Notes under the pieces: model-generated
Told to the model about the DNA's origin: nothing
Seen by the model: the letters and a program-made list of their open reading frames with translations, nothing else
Databases searched by the model: none
In this document: one piece after another, positions 1 to 8,100 of the stretch
Numbering within the stretch: position 1 is the first letter of the stretch
Layout of the letters: every line of letters starts with the position of its first letter
DNA from: Porphyrobacter sp.
Lineage (GTDB): Bacteria > Pseudomonadota > Alphaproteobacteria > Sphingomonadales > Sphingomonadaceae
Assembly (NCBI GenBank): GCA_021732945.1
Contig: JAKFWB010000065.1
Span: 1-9,765 of the forward strand
DNA: 9,765 nt
Direction: 5' to 3'
Made by a program: the position numbers and the translations under genes

Positions 1-961
1 TGGATATTTGACTTCATTTATTGAGGCACCAGAAGATCGATCGCTCGTCGAGCTACTCTATCCGAAGATACATCAGGTCCTTAGGAAACTGTCGCTGGCA
101 GAGAGGGCAAAATCGGCAACATATAGTGCTATGAAGGCCTTGCGCGGTTTTGCAGCGGCTTTCAAAATTTCGGTTGGTGACTTTGAGCTTTCGGTAGACC
201 CGGAACCCGGCCTCGCTGACAGCGGCAATCTGGAACTGGACGTCACCGATCTGTTCTTGGAGATTGGACGCGCTGCCAAGGCAGCAGACAAAGGATGGGT
301 GATCCTTATTGATGAGGTCCAGTACCTCAAGTCAGGCGAGCTGGCCGCGCTCATCGTGGCGATCCACCGGATCAACCAGAAAGGTCTGCCAGTTCTGTTC
401 TTCGGAGCAGGTTTGCCGCAAATTGCGGCGATCTCGGGCGATGCCAAGTCCTATGCCGAACGGCTGTTTGTCTACCCTCGGATTGACGCCCTTCCGAGTG
501 AAGCGGCCAAACGGGCGATCAGGGAGCCGATCGAAGACGAAGGTGAGGCAATAAATGCCGACATTCTCGAAGCCGTTGTGGAATTAACGCATGGATATCC
601 CTATTTTCTTCAGGAATGGGGATACCAGCTTTGGAATGTCGCAAGCAGTTCACCCATCGAACTGAATTGCCTTGAACGTGCGCGAGAAATGGCGCTCCAG
701 CGCCTGGACGAAGGGTTCTTCAAGGTTCGCTTCGACAGGTTGACGCCTAAGGAGCGTGAATATGTCATCGCTATGGCGCGGCTTGGTGTCGGCCCATATC
801 GGTCATCGGACATCGCCGATCAGCTTGGCGAGAAGCTCACGAGTCTTGGTCCAAGACGCGCTACTATCATCGCCAAAGGGATGATTTACAGTCCCGCGCA
901 CGGTGACGTTGCTTTCACAGTGCCCATGTTCGAAGCATATCTTGAACGGCATTGGATGTAA
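1..961 (+). CDS. AAA-family ATPase, C-terminal part (5' end outside the window)
   Basis: The reading frame is open from the left edge (first full codon at base 2) to TAA at 959-961. A TTG at 8 is only an internal codon. The visible part holds a clear Walker B motif, VILIDEVQ, encoded from base 299, followed by LPVLFFGAGLPQIA, which fits the sensor 1 strand. The P-loop GxxGxGKT is absent and must lie upstream, so the gene is truncated by the window rather than broken. After the ATPase core comes a helical lid with GYPYFLQEWGYQLW. A C-terminal winged-helix-like segment begins at FDRLTPKEREYVIAMA. This order is typical of stand-alone AAA_16/Orc1-like bacterial ATPases of about 390 residues. Their cellular role is usually unknown, and several are carried on mobile elements. 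The gene looks less GC-rich than its neighbours by eye, which may point to transfer. It converges on trmB. The family call is firm; the function is not. Confidence 0.85.
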   Translation, partial: GYLTSFIEAPEDRSLVELLYPKIHQVLRKLSLAERAKSATYSAMKALRGFAAAFKISVGDFELSVDPEPGLADSGNLELDVTDLFLEIGRAAKAADKGWVILIDEVQYLKSGELAALIVAIHRINQKGLPVLFFGAGLPQIAAISGDAKSYAERLFVYPRIDALPSEAAKRAIREPIEDEGEAINADILEAVVELTHGYPYFLQEWGYQLWNVASSSPIELNCLERAREMALQRLDEGFFKVRFDRLTPKEREYVIAMARLGVGPYRSSDIADQLGEKLTSLGPRRATIIAKGMIYSPAHGDVAFTVPMFEAYLERHWM

Positions 962-969
962 TTTTGGAC

Positions 970-1671
970 CTACCGCCGCCGAAACCGAAAATACCACACC
1001 TCATGTCCATAAACGGTCCGCGCCTTGTGCTCATAGCGCGTCTCCGGCCAGCCTGACGGCCTCACCTGCCAGTCGGAGGGCTTCTCCACCACCCATTCGA
1101 ACAGGCCGGAATGCCGCTGCATCAACATCAGCGCGTGGCGCAGGTAGATGTCGTGATCGGTGCCGAAGCGGAATTCGCCGCCGGGTTTGAGCTTGTCAGC
1201 GATCAGTTTCAGCGGCCCATCATTCATCATCCGCCGCTTGGCATGGCGGGCCTTGGGCCACGGATCGGGGTGGAGCAGATAGACCATCGTCAGCGACCCG
1301 TCGGGGATGCGCGCCAGGACTTCCAGCGCGTCGCCATGATGCAGGCGGATGTTGGCGAGGCGCTGGTCCTCGACATGCGTCAGCGCCTGCGCCACGCCGT
1401 TGAGGAACGGTTCTGCGCCGATAAAGCCGTGATCGGGCAGCAGATCAGCGCGAAAGGCGAGATGTTCGCCCCCGCCGAAGCCGATCTCGAAGTGCAGCGG
1501 ACGCGGATCGCCGAACAGCGACTCAGCCGTGACCGGCCCTTCGGCAGGCACGCTGATCTGCGGCAACAGGGTGTCGACCAGCGATTGCTGGTGTTTGCGC
1601 AACTTCTTGCCCACGCTGCGGCCATAGAGCCGCGCAATGGTGGTGGGATCGCCTTCCTTGAATGCTGTCAT
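970..1671 (-). CDS. trmB: tRNA (guanine-N7-)-methyltransferase TrmB
   Basis: TrmB transfers a methyl group from S-adenosylmethionine to N7 of G46 in the variable loop of cytosolic tRNAs. With the ATG at 1671 the protein has 233 residues, a normal bacterial length. The SAM-binding glycine loop FEIGFGGGEH lies at about 61-70, and the acidic ribose-contacting segment GAEPFL at about 85-90. The family signature LLHPDPWPKARHAKRR spans about 132-147. FGTDHD at 169-174 and TRYEHKA at 211-217 complete the substrate pocket. A GTG at 1689 would add six residues (MPSARP). I prefer the ATG because sphingomonad homologues, as I recall them, begin with MTA-K-GDPTT. Neither start has a convincing Shine-Dalgarno sequence. 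The gene stands alone: metK, which I recall as a frequent neighbour in this order, is not directly upstream. The stop codon lies 8 bases from that of the convergent ATPase gene. Confidence 0.96.
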   Translation of the reverse strand: MTAFKEGDPTTIARLYGRSVGKKLRKHQQSLVDTLLPQISVPAEGPVTAESLFGDPRPLHFEIGFGGGEHLAFRADLLPDHGFIGAEPFLNGVAQALTHVEDQRLANIRLHHGDALEVLARIPDGSLTMVYLLHPDPWPKARHAKRRMMNDGPLKLIADKLKPGGEFRFGTDHDIYLRHALMLMQRHSGLFEWVVEKPSDWQVRPSGWPETRYEHKARTVYGHEVWYFRFRRR

Positions 1672-1928
1672 GGGGCGCGCGCTTGGCACGCAGCCGGGCG
1701 CGGCACAAGAAAATCGTGCTGGACGTGGGCAACCGCGCTGTGGTGATCAGGGGTAATGGCCACTCTGCCCCAAATCGCCCCAACAGGCGTGACCACCTCA
1801 GTGGACGGGATCATCGAACTGAATTTTAAGCTTTTGCCACTAGGGTGATGTCATCAGAGCCCACCATCGTCTAACGGGCATGTCTGGCTGGACGGCGTAT
1901 TTTGCCGCTGAGAATAGATTGAGGCTCG
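1672..1928. other. Divergent intergenic region between trmB and the glycosylation operon
   Basis: This 257-base gap should contain promoters for trmB (leftward) and for the three-gene operon (rightward). I cannot read a -35/-10 pair with confidence on either strand. A small odd palindrome, TGATG-T-CATCA, sits at 1846-1856 and could be an operator, but arms of five bases are expected by chance about once in a few such gaps. A weak Shine-Dalgarno GAGG at 1921-1924 belongs to the next gene. A 55-codon frame at 1662-1829 is arginine-rich, overlaps the trmB start and does not look like a gene. Confidence 0.5.
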
Positions 1929-2309
1929 ATGACCCTGCGCCTGCTCAGTCTGGTTCTGTTCAGCGTTAGCCTGTCCGCCGTGGCGCAATTGCTGCTGAAG
2001 GTCGGCGTCGAGCGAGCTGGGGCGGCAACTGCTGCGAGTGAGGCGGCCCCGATCGTCCAACGGATCAGCGACATGCTGTTTTCGCCATTCGTCCTGTTCG
2101 GGCTGATGACCTATGCCTTTGGCACGCTGGTATGGCTATTCGTTCTAGCCAAGGCTCCGCTTTCGGTAGCCTATCCCTTTGTCGGAGCTGGATTCATTCT
2201 GACAGCGTTGATGGGTGCGCTGATTCTGGGCGAACAGCTGAGCCTGTTGCGGGTCTCTGGCATTTTGCTCATCGCAATCGGCTGCACCTGTGTCGCCCGC
2301 TCTGTTTGA
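1929..2309 (+). CDS. Small four-helix SMR/EamA-like membrane protein, putative lipid-linked sugar flippase
   Basis: The 126-residue protein is almost entirely hydrophobic and has four predicted membrane helices at about 4-24, 52-74, 78-101 and 105-123. Helix 1 carries the SMR/EamA pattern AVAQLLLKVG with its Gln and Lys. Helix 3 contains LSVAYPFVGAGFILTAL, and ALILGEQLSLLRVSGILLI resembles the end of EamA half-transporters and of the ArnE/ArnF pair that flips aminoarabinose-phosphoundecaprenol. The start is the ATG at 1929, with GAGG four bases upstream. The gene is first in a three-gene operon and ends 10 bases before the likely start of the glycosyltransferase gene. Small SMR-like proteins beside polyprenyl-sugar enzymes are usually taken to be flippases, and that is my inference here. 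A drug/metabolite exporter is the alternative, but the neighbours argue against it. A longer loop (about 27-50) between helices 1 and 2 is unusual for a drug-type SMR protein. Confidence 0.85.
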   Translation: MTLRLLSLVLFSVSLSAVAQLLLKVGVERAGAATAASEAAPIVQRISDMLFSPFVLFGLMTYAFGTLVWLFVLAKAPLSVAYPFVGAGFILTALMGALILGEQLSLLRVSGILLIAIGCTCVARSV

Positions 2310-2319
2310 CGGCTACGAA

Positions 2320-3630
2320 ATGATGACGCCAGAAAGTAAACCCTGCGCTGCCATGGCCCCCGCTCCAGGCGTGTCGCGGCTGGCAATGGCACTGCTGGCG
2401 TTGGCCGTGCTGTTGCCACGGATCCTGCTCATGATCATCGCGCCGGTGCAGCCAGAAAGCGATGCGCTGGCCTACCTCAATATGGCGGAAAATCTGTCGG
2501 TCGGGGCGCCGATGCAGGACCTGTGGGGCCAATACGCCTTCTATAGTGCGGGCTACCCTCTGCTTATTGGCGCTGTATTTGCCTTTACGGGCGCATCATT
2601 GACGGTGGTGCTGGCAATCAATCTGTGTCTGGCACTGGCAAGTTTGGCGCTGTTGATCCTGATCGTGCGCCAGATCGGCGGTGGCGCTTTGGCGCAGACG
2701 CTGGGGGGATTGGGTTATGCACTTTGGATACCGGCGGCTTATGGCTGCGGCATTGTCCAACGTGAAAATCTGTCGACACCCTTGTTGCTGGCGACCGTTG
2801 CAGCGGTCATCGCCATCGCGGCACGACGGCGCAGCATCTTGGCCGCAGGGCTTGGCGGAGCGAGTTTCGGCTTTGGCATGGTAGCTGGCGCATCGGGTGC
2901 CTTGGTCGGCTTGCTGTTTCCGGTGGCACTACACCAGCTTTGGCGCAAAGCGGGCTGGCCTGCTGCGGTGCGCGCAGGGATAGTTGCGGCATTGGCGCTG
3001 GCCATGACGCTAGGACCTTGGCTCGCCTATACCAACGCGCAACTGGGCGCGCCGGTCCTCAACAGCAACAGCGGCTTCAATTTCTATCTCGGCAATAATC
3101 CTGCGGCAACAGGTGGCTATGTCGGGATCGAACGCACGCCGATGGGCGAAGAATGGCATGCCTATCTGGCGCAGCGCGGAGAACTAGCTGCGGCCCAAGG
3201 GCTCCAGGCCAAGGCGATGCGCTGGATCAGCGACCATCCGGGCGATGCCGCGAGGCTGGCACTGGTAAAGCTCGGCCTGTTCTGGCGCCCCAATATCCCC
3301 GATGCCGCTGACCGGGAATCTGGCGGGGCAACCTATGCCTTGCGTTGGATCGATGTCGCCCAGTTCGCATGTGTCGTGCTGTTGGCGGTGGCCGGAGCTG
3401 TAGCATGCCGCCGCTCAAATCCACCGATCGGCTGGTTGGTCGCAGCGACAGGCTTGTTCTGGCTGCTGCACGCTGCCGCTTATGTCATGCCGCGATACCG
3501 GGAGCCGGTCATGCCGTTGTTGGTGATATTGGCGGCGCTGGGGCTGGCGCGATGGATTGGCTCGTTCCCATGGATGCGTCGGCGTGCACTCTCGCAGAAC
3601 GCCATGCCAAGCCAGGGCGAAGACCGATGA
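2320..3630 (+). CDS. GT-C family polytopic glycosyltransferase (ArnT/PMT-like)
   Basis: This is a 436-residue integral membrane protein with about ten hydrophobic helices. It has the plan of GT-C enzymes, which use polyprenyl-phosphate sugars on the periplasmic face. After the first helix, the loop QPESDALAYLNMAENL carries acidic residues (Glu46, Asp48) where GT-C enzymes place their catalytic aspartate. FYSAGYPLLIG follows. QRENLSTPLL at about 147-156 and the soluble-loop segment NSGFNFYLGNNPAATGG at about 250-266 are typical of this bacterial family, and RYREPVMPLLVILAAL near residue 392 matches the conserved end of the membrane core. The start is uncertain. ATG at 2320 gives a 10-base gap after the previous stop, whereas an in-frame GTG at 2290 would add ten polar residues and overlap that gene by 20 bases. 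The 3' end overlaps the next start as ATGA, so translation is probably coupled. The donor is probably the lipid-linked pentose made by the next gene product. The acceptor cannot be told from the sequence. Confidence 0.88.
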   Translation: MMTPESKPCAAMAPAPGVSRLAMALLALAVLLPRILLMIIAPVQPESDALAYLNMAENLSVGAPMQDLWGQYAFYSAGYPLLIGAVFAFTGASLTVVLAINLCLALASLALLILIVRQIGGGALAQTLGGLGYALWIPAAYGCGIVQRENLSTPLLLATVAAVIAIAARRRSILAAGLGGASFGFGMVAGASGALVGLLFPVALHQLWRKAGWPAAVRAGIVAALALAMTLGPWLAYTNAQLGAPVLNSNSGFNFYLGNNPAATGGYVGIERTPMGEEWHAYLAQRGELAAAQGLQAKAMRWISDHPGDAARLALVKLGLFWRPNIPDAADRESGGATYALRWIDVAQFACVVLLAVAGAVACRRSNPPIGWLVAATGLFWLLHAAAYVMPRYREPVMPLLVILAALGLARWIGSFPWMRRRALSQNAMPSQGEDR

Positions 3631-5063
3631 ATAGTCCGCCCGCTTTTCCGATCGAGGCCAGCCAGTGCCCATTGGTGGTTGACCTTGATGGAAGCCTGAC
3701 CGTGGCCGATGTCACTTTGGAATCGTTCGTCCGCTTTGTGCGGCTGGCACCGCTGAACATAATGTTGCTCGGTTGGTGGCTCATGCGCGGGCGCGCCTTT
3801 GCCAAGGTCATGGTGGCACGACGCGCGCCGGTGGATCCCACGACAGTGCCGTTCAGGGCAGAAGTGCTTGCATTGATCGACGTCGCCCGAAACCAGGGGC
3901 AGACGGTGATCCTGGCGAGCGGAAGCCACCATCGCAACGTTACCAGGATCGCCCGTGCGAGCGGTCTCTTCGACCATGCTTTTGGCACCACTGCGCGCGG
4001 CAATCTCAAGGGACGGGCCAAGCTGGCGCGTTTGCAGGCGATGACCGGTGACGGCGGGTTCGACTATGTCGGCGATTGCCGGGCGGATATCCCGATCTGG
4101 GCCGCATCACGTCTGGCCTATTCCACGCGTTTCCGCCCGGAAGCGCGGGTTGAGCCATTGGTGGCCAAGCCTGCATCGCCGATCCGCGCTGTCGTCAAAA
4201 GCCTCCGTCCGCACCAATGGGCGAAAAACGCGCTGGTGTTTGTCCCGCTGGCAACTGGCGGGCTGTTGTTCGACATCCCTGCAATTGTGGCGGCAACACT
4301 CGCCGCGCTGCTGTTCAGTGCGGTGGCATCGGCCATTTACCAGATCAATGACTGTCTCGACATCGATGCCGACCGTGCCCACCCCAAAAAGCGGCTGCGC
4401 CCTCTGGCTGCCGGAATCGTCAGCCTGCCAATGGCTTTGGCTGTGGCCGGCATATTGCTTTCGGGAGCATTCGCGCTCGCCTGGCTGGCACTGCCATTGG
4501 CGTTCAGCGGGGTTTTGGCTGCCTATCTTGCGCTCACGCTTGCGTATTCATTCCGCCTGAAGGCTGTGATGACGCTAGACGTTATCGCGCTTGGCAGTCT
4601 TTACACCTTGCGGATCATTGCCGGGGCTGCGGCGGTTGGTGTTTCGGTCAGCTTTTGGCTGCTTGTCTTTTCTATCTTCTTTTTCCTCAGCCTGGGCTAC
4701 CTTAAGCGCTATACCGAGCTTGCATTTGCAACTGACCCCAGAAAGCTTTTGAGCGGGCGAGGCTATGTAGGATCCGATCTTGATGTCGTGTTGAGCGCCG
4801 GCATGTCCGCCGGGATGGTTTCGGTTCTGGTGATGGGCCTTTATGTCGAGGACATGAGAGACGCCGGTCCCTATGCCGCGCCGGACCTGCTGTGGGGTCT
4901 CGCTTTGGCGCTGCTTTATTGGATAAACCGCATCTGGATGATGGCGCGGCGCGGCGAAGTGGATGGTGATCCGGTTGCCTTTGCCATTCGCGACCGGCGG
5001 AGCATTGCGGTCGGCGCAATCGTAGGCCTGCTATTTGTTGCGGCACGCTATTGGCCATGGTGA
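3627..5063 (+). CDS. HAD phosphatase-UbiA fusion, decaprenyl-phosphate phosphoribosyltransferase (DPPR synthase) type
   Basis: The 478-residue protein joins two enzymes. Residues 15-160 form a HAD hydrolase with all four motifs: DLDGS (Asp19, Asp21), ILASGS (Ser98), Lys128 in GNLKGR, and GDCRAD (Asp150, Asp154). Residues 190-478 are a UbiA-family membrane enzyme with about nine helices. Its motifs LRPHQWAKNALVF (193-205), NDCLDIDADRAHPKKRLRP (241-259; NDxxDxxxD), YLKRYTEL (358-365) and DPVAFAIRDR match those I recall from mycobacterial DPPR synthase (Rv3806c) rather than the quinone-pathway UbiA. That enzyme joins phosphoribosyl pyrophosphate to polyprenyl phosphate at the inner membrane. The fused HAD domain would then remove the 5-phosphate, a step done by a separate protein in mycobacteria. 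The ATG at 3627 overlaps the previous stop (ATGA), with AGGG upstream. The frame is open back to 3345, but that part lies inside the glycosyltransferase gene. The family call is firm; the exact sugar is inferred. Confidence 0.92.
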   Translation: MNSPPAFPIEASQCPLVVDLDGSLTVADVTLESFVRFVRLAPLNIMLLGWWLMRGRAFAKVMVARRAPVDPTTVPFRAEVLALIDVARNQGQTVILASGSHHRNVTRIARASGLFDHAFGTTARGNLKGRAKLARLQAMTGDGGFDYVGDCRADIPIWAASRLAYSTRFRPEARVEPLVAKPASPIRAVVKSLRPHQWAKNALVFVPLATGGLLFDIPAIVAATLAALLFSAVASAIYQINDCLDIDADRAHPKKRLRPLAAGIVSLPMALAVAGILLSGAFALAWLALPLAFSGVLAAYLALTLAYSFRLKAVMTLDVIALGSLYTLRIIAGAAAVGVSVSFWLLVFSIFFFLSLGYLKRYTELAFATDPRKLLSGRGYVGSDLDVVLSAGMSAGMVSVLVMGLYVEDMRDAGPYAAPDLLWGLALALLYWINRIWMMARRGEVDGDPVAFAIRDRRSIAVGAIVGLLFVAARYWPW

Positions 5064-5125
5064 TGTGCGCTGGGCTCATCATGTGCGATCGCGGCCTCGG
5101 GTGGTTTGTGGTGCCGATCGAGGGT

Positions 5126-5153
5126 GCCCCCGCTCCTGTTGAGGAGCGAGGGC
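5126..5153. terminator. Hairpin between convergent genes, probable bidirectional terminator
   Basis: A perfect seven-base-pair stem, CGCTCCT (5131-5137) with AGGAGCG (5142-5148), closes a GTTG loop. After one C/A mismatch (5130/5149) four more pairs follow, GCCC (5126-5129) with GGGC (5150-5153). It lies in the 101-base gap between the stop of the HAD-UbiA gene (5063) and the stop of the large minus-strand gene (5165). Neither strand has a good T-run after the stem, so it may stop transcription poorly by itself or mainly protect 3' ends. Position and symmetry make a two-way terminator the best reading. Confidence 0.75.
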
Positions 5154-5164
5154 CGGTGTCTCGG

Positions 5165-8100
5165 TTAGCTTATGGCAGGGTTGTTGACTGACTGGAGGTA
5201 AACAAACCAGCTGGATCCTGCGCCATTGGCACCAAGTGCCTGCTGCGCAGTTTTTTTCTGGTTACGCCAGCCGGACGTCGTGGAAGCGGCCGTATCGAGG
5301 TCTGCGCCGCTTTGGCCAAGATGGGTTTTCAACACTGACGGCCCCGCGATCAACTGGTCCATTGCCTGACCATCACGGCTACCGCCGGAACCGTTCCATA
5401 CGTCCCAGCCGGCCGTTGTGCCATTGACCGCTGCGAGTGCGACGTAGCTTTGCGGCAAAGACGCTGCAATGCCGCCCGCAGCCAGAATGGCCGCGTCGCT
5501 CCACAGCCGGAAAGTATACGGCGAGCTTGAGGCGTTGGCCGTAACACTTGCCTGATTGATCCGCCCGACGATCCGTTGCCGGTGTTTGGCGATCAACCAT
5601 GTCAGCACTGCGCTGGCTTTGGTCGACGCAGCGCGGACGGCGGCATTGAACCCGATCCGCTCAGCAATCGACAAGCTGGTCAACCAGTAGCCGATGTAGA
5701 AATCATGCTGACCAAAGGCCTGATCATCACCCAGCCGGGTAATGACACCAAAGCGCTGCGCCGCCGCATACACCGCACGGTTTTCGTCGATGACACCATT
5801 GACCAGCAGGTTGGCGGGCGGATTGTTGAAGCCCGGAGTGCTGGCCAGATGATTGTCATGGAACCATTCGAAATCCTTGATCACGAAATCGAGAATTTCA
5901 CTACGCCGATACAGACGGTCTGAACTGGCTGACCCTGTCTTCCAGCACATGGCTGCGTGGAGATATTGCCATGCAGCCCCACGCTGGCCGCACAATTGTG
6001 CATCGGCATTGCCAAGAATCCATGGCTCATACATCCGCGCCTGATCGCTCAGCTTGTGACCGAGAAACGCGAATTCAGGGCTTTTCCACAACAACGATCC
6101 CCAATGCGGAAATTGGTGCGCATGCGGCAGATCGATCTCGTTGGTGCCAAAGGTCGGCTTATCCACCGCAGTGCCGCCAGTCGGGACATTGGCGCGCCAT
6201 GGATTGTAGCTGGTGGCCATATCATAAGGACGCCCACCCATCACATAATAGGACCGGTTGGCAGGCCGTGATGCTTCGCCATACCCATAATAGTGGCCGC
6301 GCAAGCCCGCATCACGCGAGGCATTGACGCCCTTGAATAGTGGCACGCAGCGCCCCTTTTCAAAGCAATGATAGGGATCGCTGGCGTAGGACGTCAGATA
6401 ATCAAGCGCGATGGTGGAGTAGGCCCTGCCATCATGTGCCCGGGTAGCGGCGATGTCATTCATGTACCGCATGACCGGTTCGGCAATGGCGCAACGTTCG
6501 TCGCGTACACCGCCTGGCCCAGTGATCGGAGTCCGCCCGGCCTGGTTGAAGGGTGTATATCTCAACCAGGTTGATGCAACTGCCGCCAGGGACGAAGCGG
6601 TATAGAGCGAGCCCTTCCACGGATCCTGCGTCACTCCGGCCTGCGTGATCAACGTCGCATAATTGGTGGGATCAAACGGCATGACACGGGTGTTGCCGAA
6701 GCCATTCGCACTGTCCGACCCAAAAATGCGGGCGTCAAATCCATTTGTTGAAAAATGGGTGTGAGAGCCGAATGGAATTGTCACGTCGTAGCGTGGCAGG
6801 TTGGCCGTCAGGAAAGCCTGATCATAGGCTGGCGGTGTTCCCGACCGCCAGATCACTGCCGACCGGACTGTGCCGTGCGGATACCAGCGATTCGTCGCAT
6901 TGGTAATCGCATATCCATTGCCGTCATAGGCCCCCTGAAAGATGCGCGGGATGTCGGTGCCATTCAGCGGGCCGCCATCGGGTCGCTGGATGGTTGCCAG
7001 CACGGCACCATTGACGTCCTCGATCCGCCATTTGTGGGGGACCATGTAGCTTTCCTTGCCGACCGGGTCCCCGAACGGATTGTCGGGCATGGTGGCCGCC
7101 GACCAATCATAGCCGAACTGGAATTGGACATAGCCCGGCATGCGGATCGCTTCGCAGCGATAGTCAATGCCGTTTATGGTGGGGGCAGCCCCTTGCGGCA
7201 AGCATTCGGTCCAGGCAGGTTGGCTGTCGAATAATGTCGCATCTTCAAACCGGCAATTTTGTCGTGCCGCCCTGGTCATGACCAGTATATTGGGATGGCT
7301 GACCGCCGATCCGCTCGACCAATCTTCCAGGACCGCACGATATGCCTGGCCTGCAGGCACAACCAAGGGGCCGATGACGACGTCGAGCGACACCGCCGGG
7401 CTGCCGGCTTTTTGGTAAGTGATCGTCTTGAATGGCTGCGGCACTGTCACACTGCGCGCATCGACGTGGAGCCGTTCGATGGTGGACGAATCGACGGTTC
7501 CAGCAACGACTGGGGTGAACGAGGATACCGGCGCCAGTGTTTCGAGGCCGATGCTGATGGTCTTGATCTTCAACGCATGGGAATTGGACGTGTTGCCGAT
7601 GGATGCGTTGCAGTTGAGCTCAGCATCGGGCGGTATGCGAAGTTTGAAGGGCACCGTGGCGGTCGCGCCAAATTGCACGCCGTTGCGCAGGAAGCGGACA
7701 GTGCCGCCAGCGCCGCCGACCGTGTCGACATATTGGACTGCGACATCTTCGAGCTGGGTGGTCGACGCCACGGATTCACTGATGAACTCCGCAACCTGAC
7801 CATCGCGTTCGACATAGGCACGAAGTCGCCCGCCATCCCAATGTTTGGTCAGTGCGAACTGACCCTTGCCATAGCTGTATAGCGAAACCAGCGGTGTTTC
7901 TTGGAGGGGCAATACCCCGACATAACCCAGCGACATCGACCGGGGCGTCTGGGTCGTCGCAGCTTCGGCCGTGGTCGGCAGGCTGATGCCCAATGCGCCG
8001 CCGTTGAGATAGGTCCCTTGCGGCACATTGAGATAAGTCCCGTCGAACGTTACGCCGGACCCTACAATGGCAAGACTGCTTGCGCTGACACCGCCGCCTG

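Noticed and set aside
1111..1746. 211-codon open frame on the plus strand across trmB
   Set aside because: It lies antisense to trmB, whose motifs are complete. The translation has no family features, and long antisense frames are common in high-GC genes.
1662..1829. 55-codon plus-strand frame (MLSWGARLARS start) overlapping the trmB 5' end
   Set aside because: It has no ribosome binding site, an Arg-rich composition and an overlap with trmB coding sequence. The short protein-like stretch KIVLDVGNRAVVIRG is probably chance.
1846..1856. Odd palindrome TGATG-T-CATCA as an operator
   Set aside because: Arms of five bases occur by chance in gaps of this size, and no regulator gene or second copy supports it.
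3345..3626. Upstream extension of the HAD-UbiA gene by 94 codons
   Set aside because: This stretch lies inside the glycosyltransferase gene in another frame, its translation is low in sense (Arg- and Cys-rich), and the HAD domain starts normally after the ATG at 3627.
3627..5063. Assignment as the ubiquinone enzyme UbiA (4-hydroxybenzoate prenyltransferase)
   Set aside because: The LRPHQWAKN, HPKKRLRP and DPVAFAIRDR motifs, the HAD fusion and the glycosyltransferase operon fit the DPPR-synthase branch instead.
7259..7882. 207-codon plus-strand frame inside the large minus-strand gene
   Set aside because: It is one of many open frames opposite a 1525-codon gene. It has no start signal and no recognisable domain.
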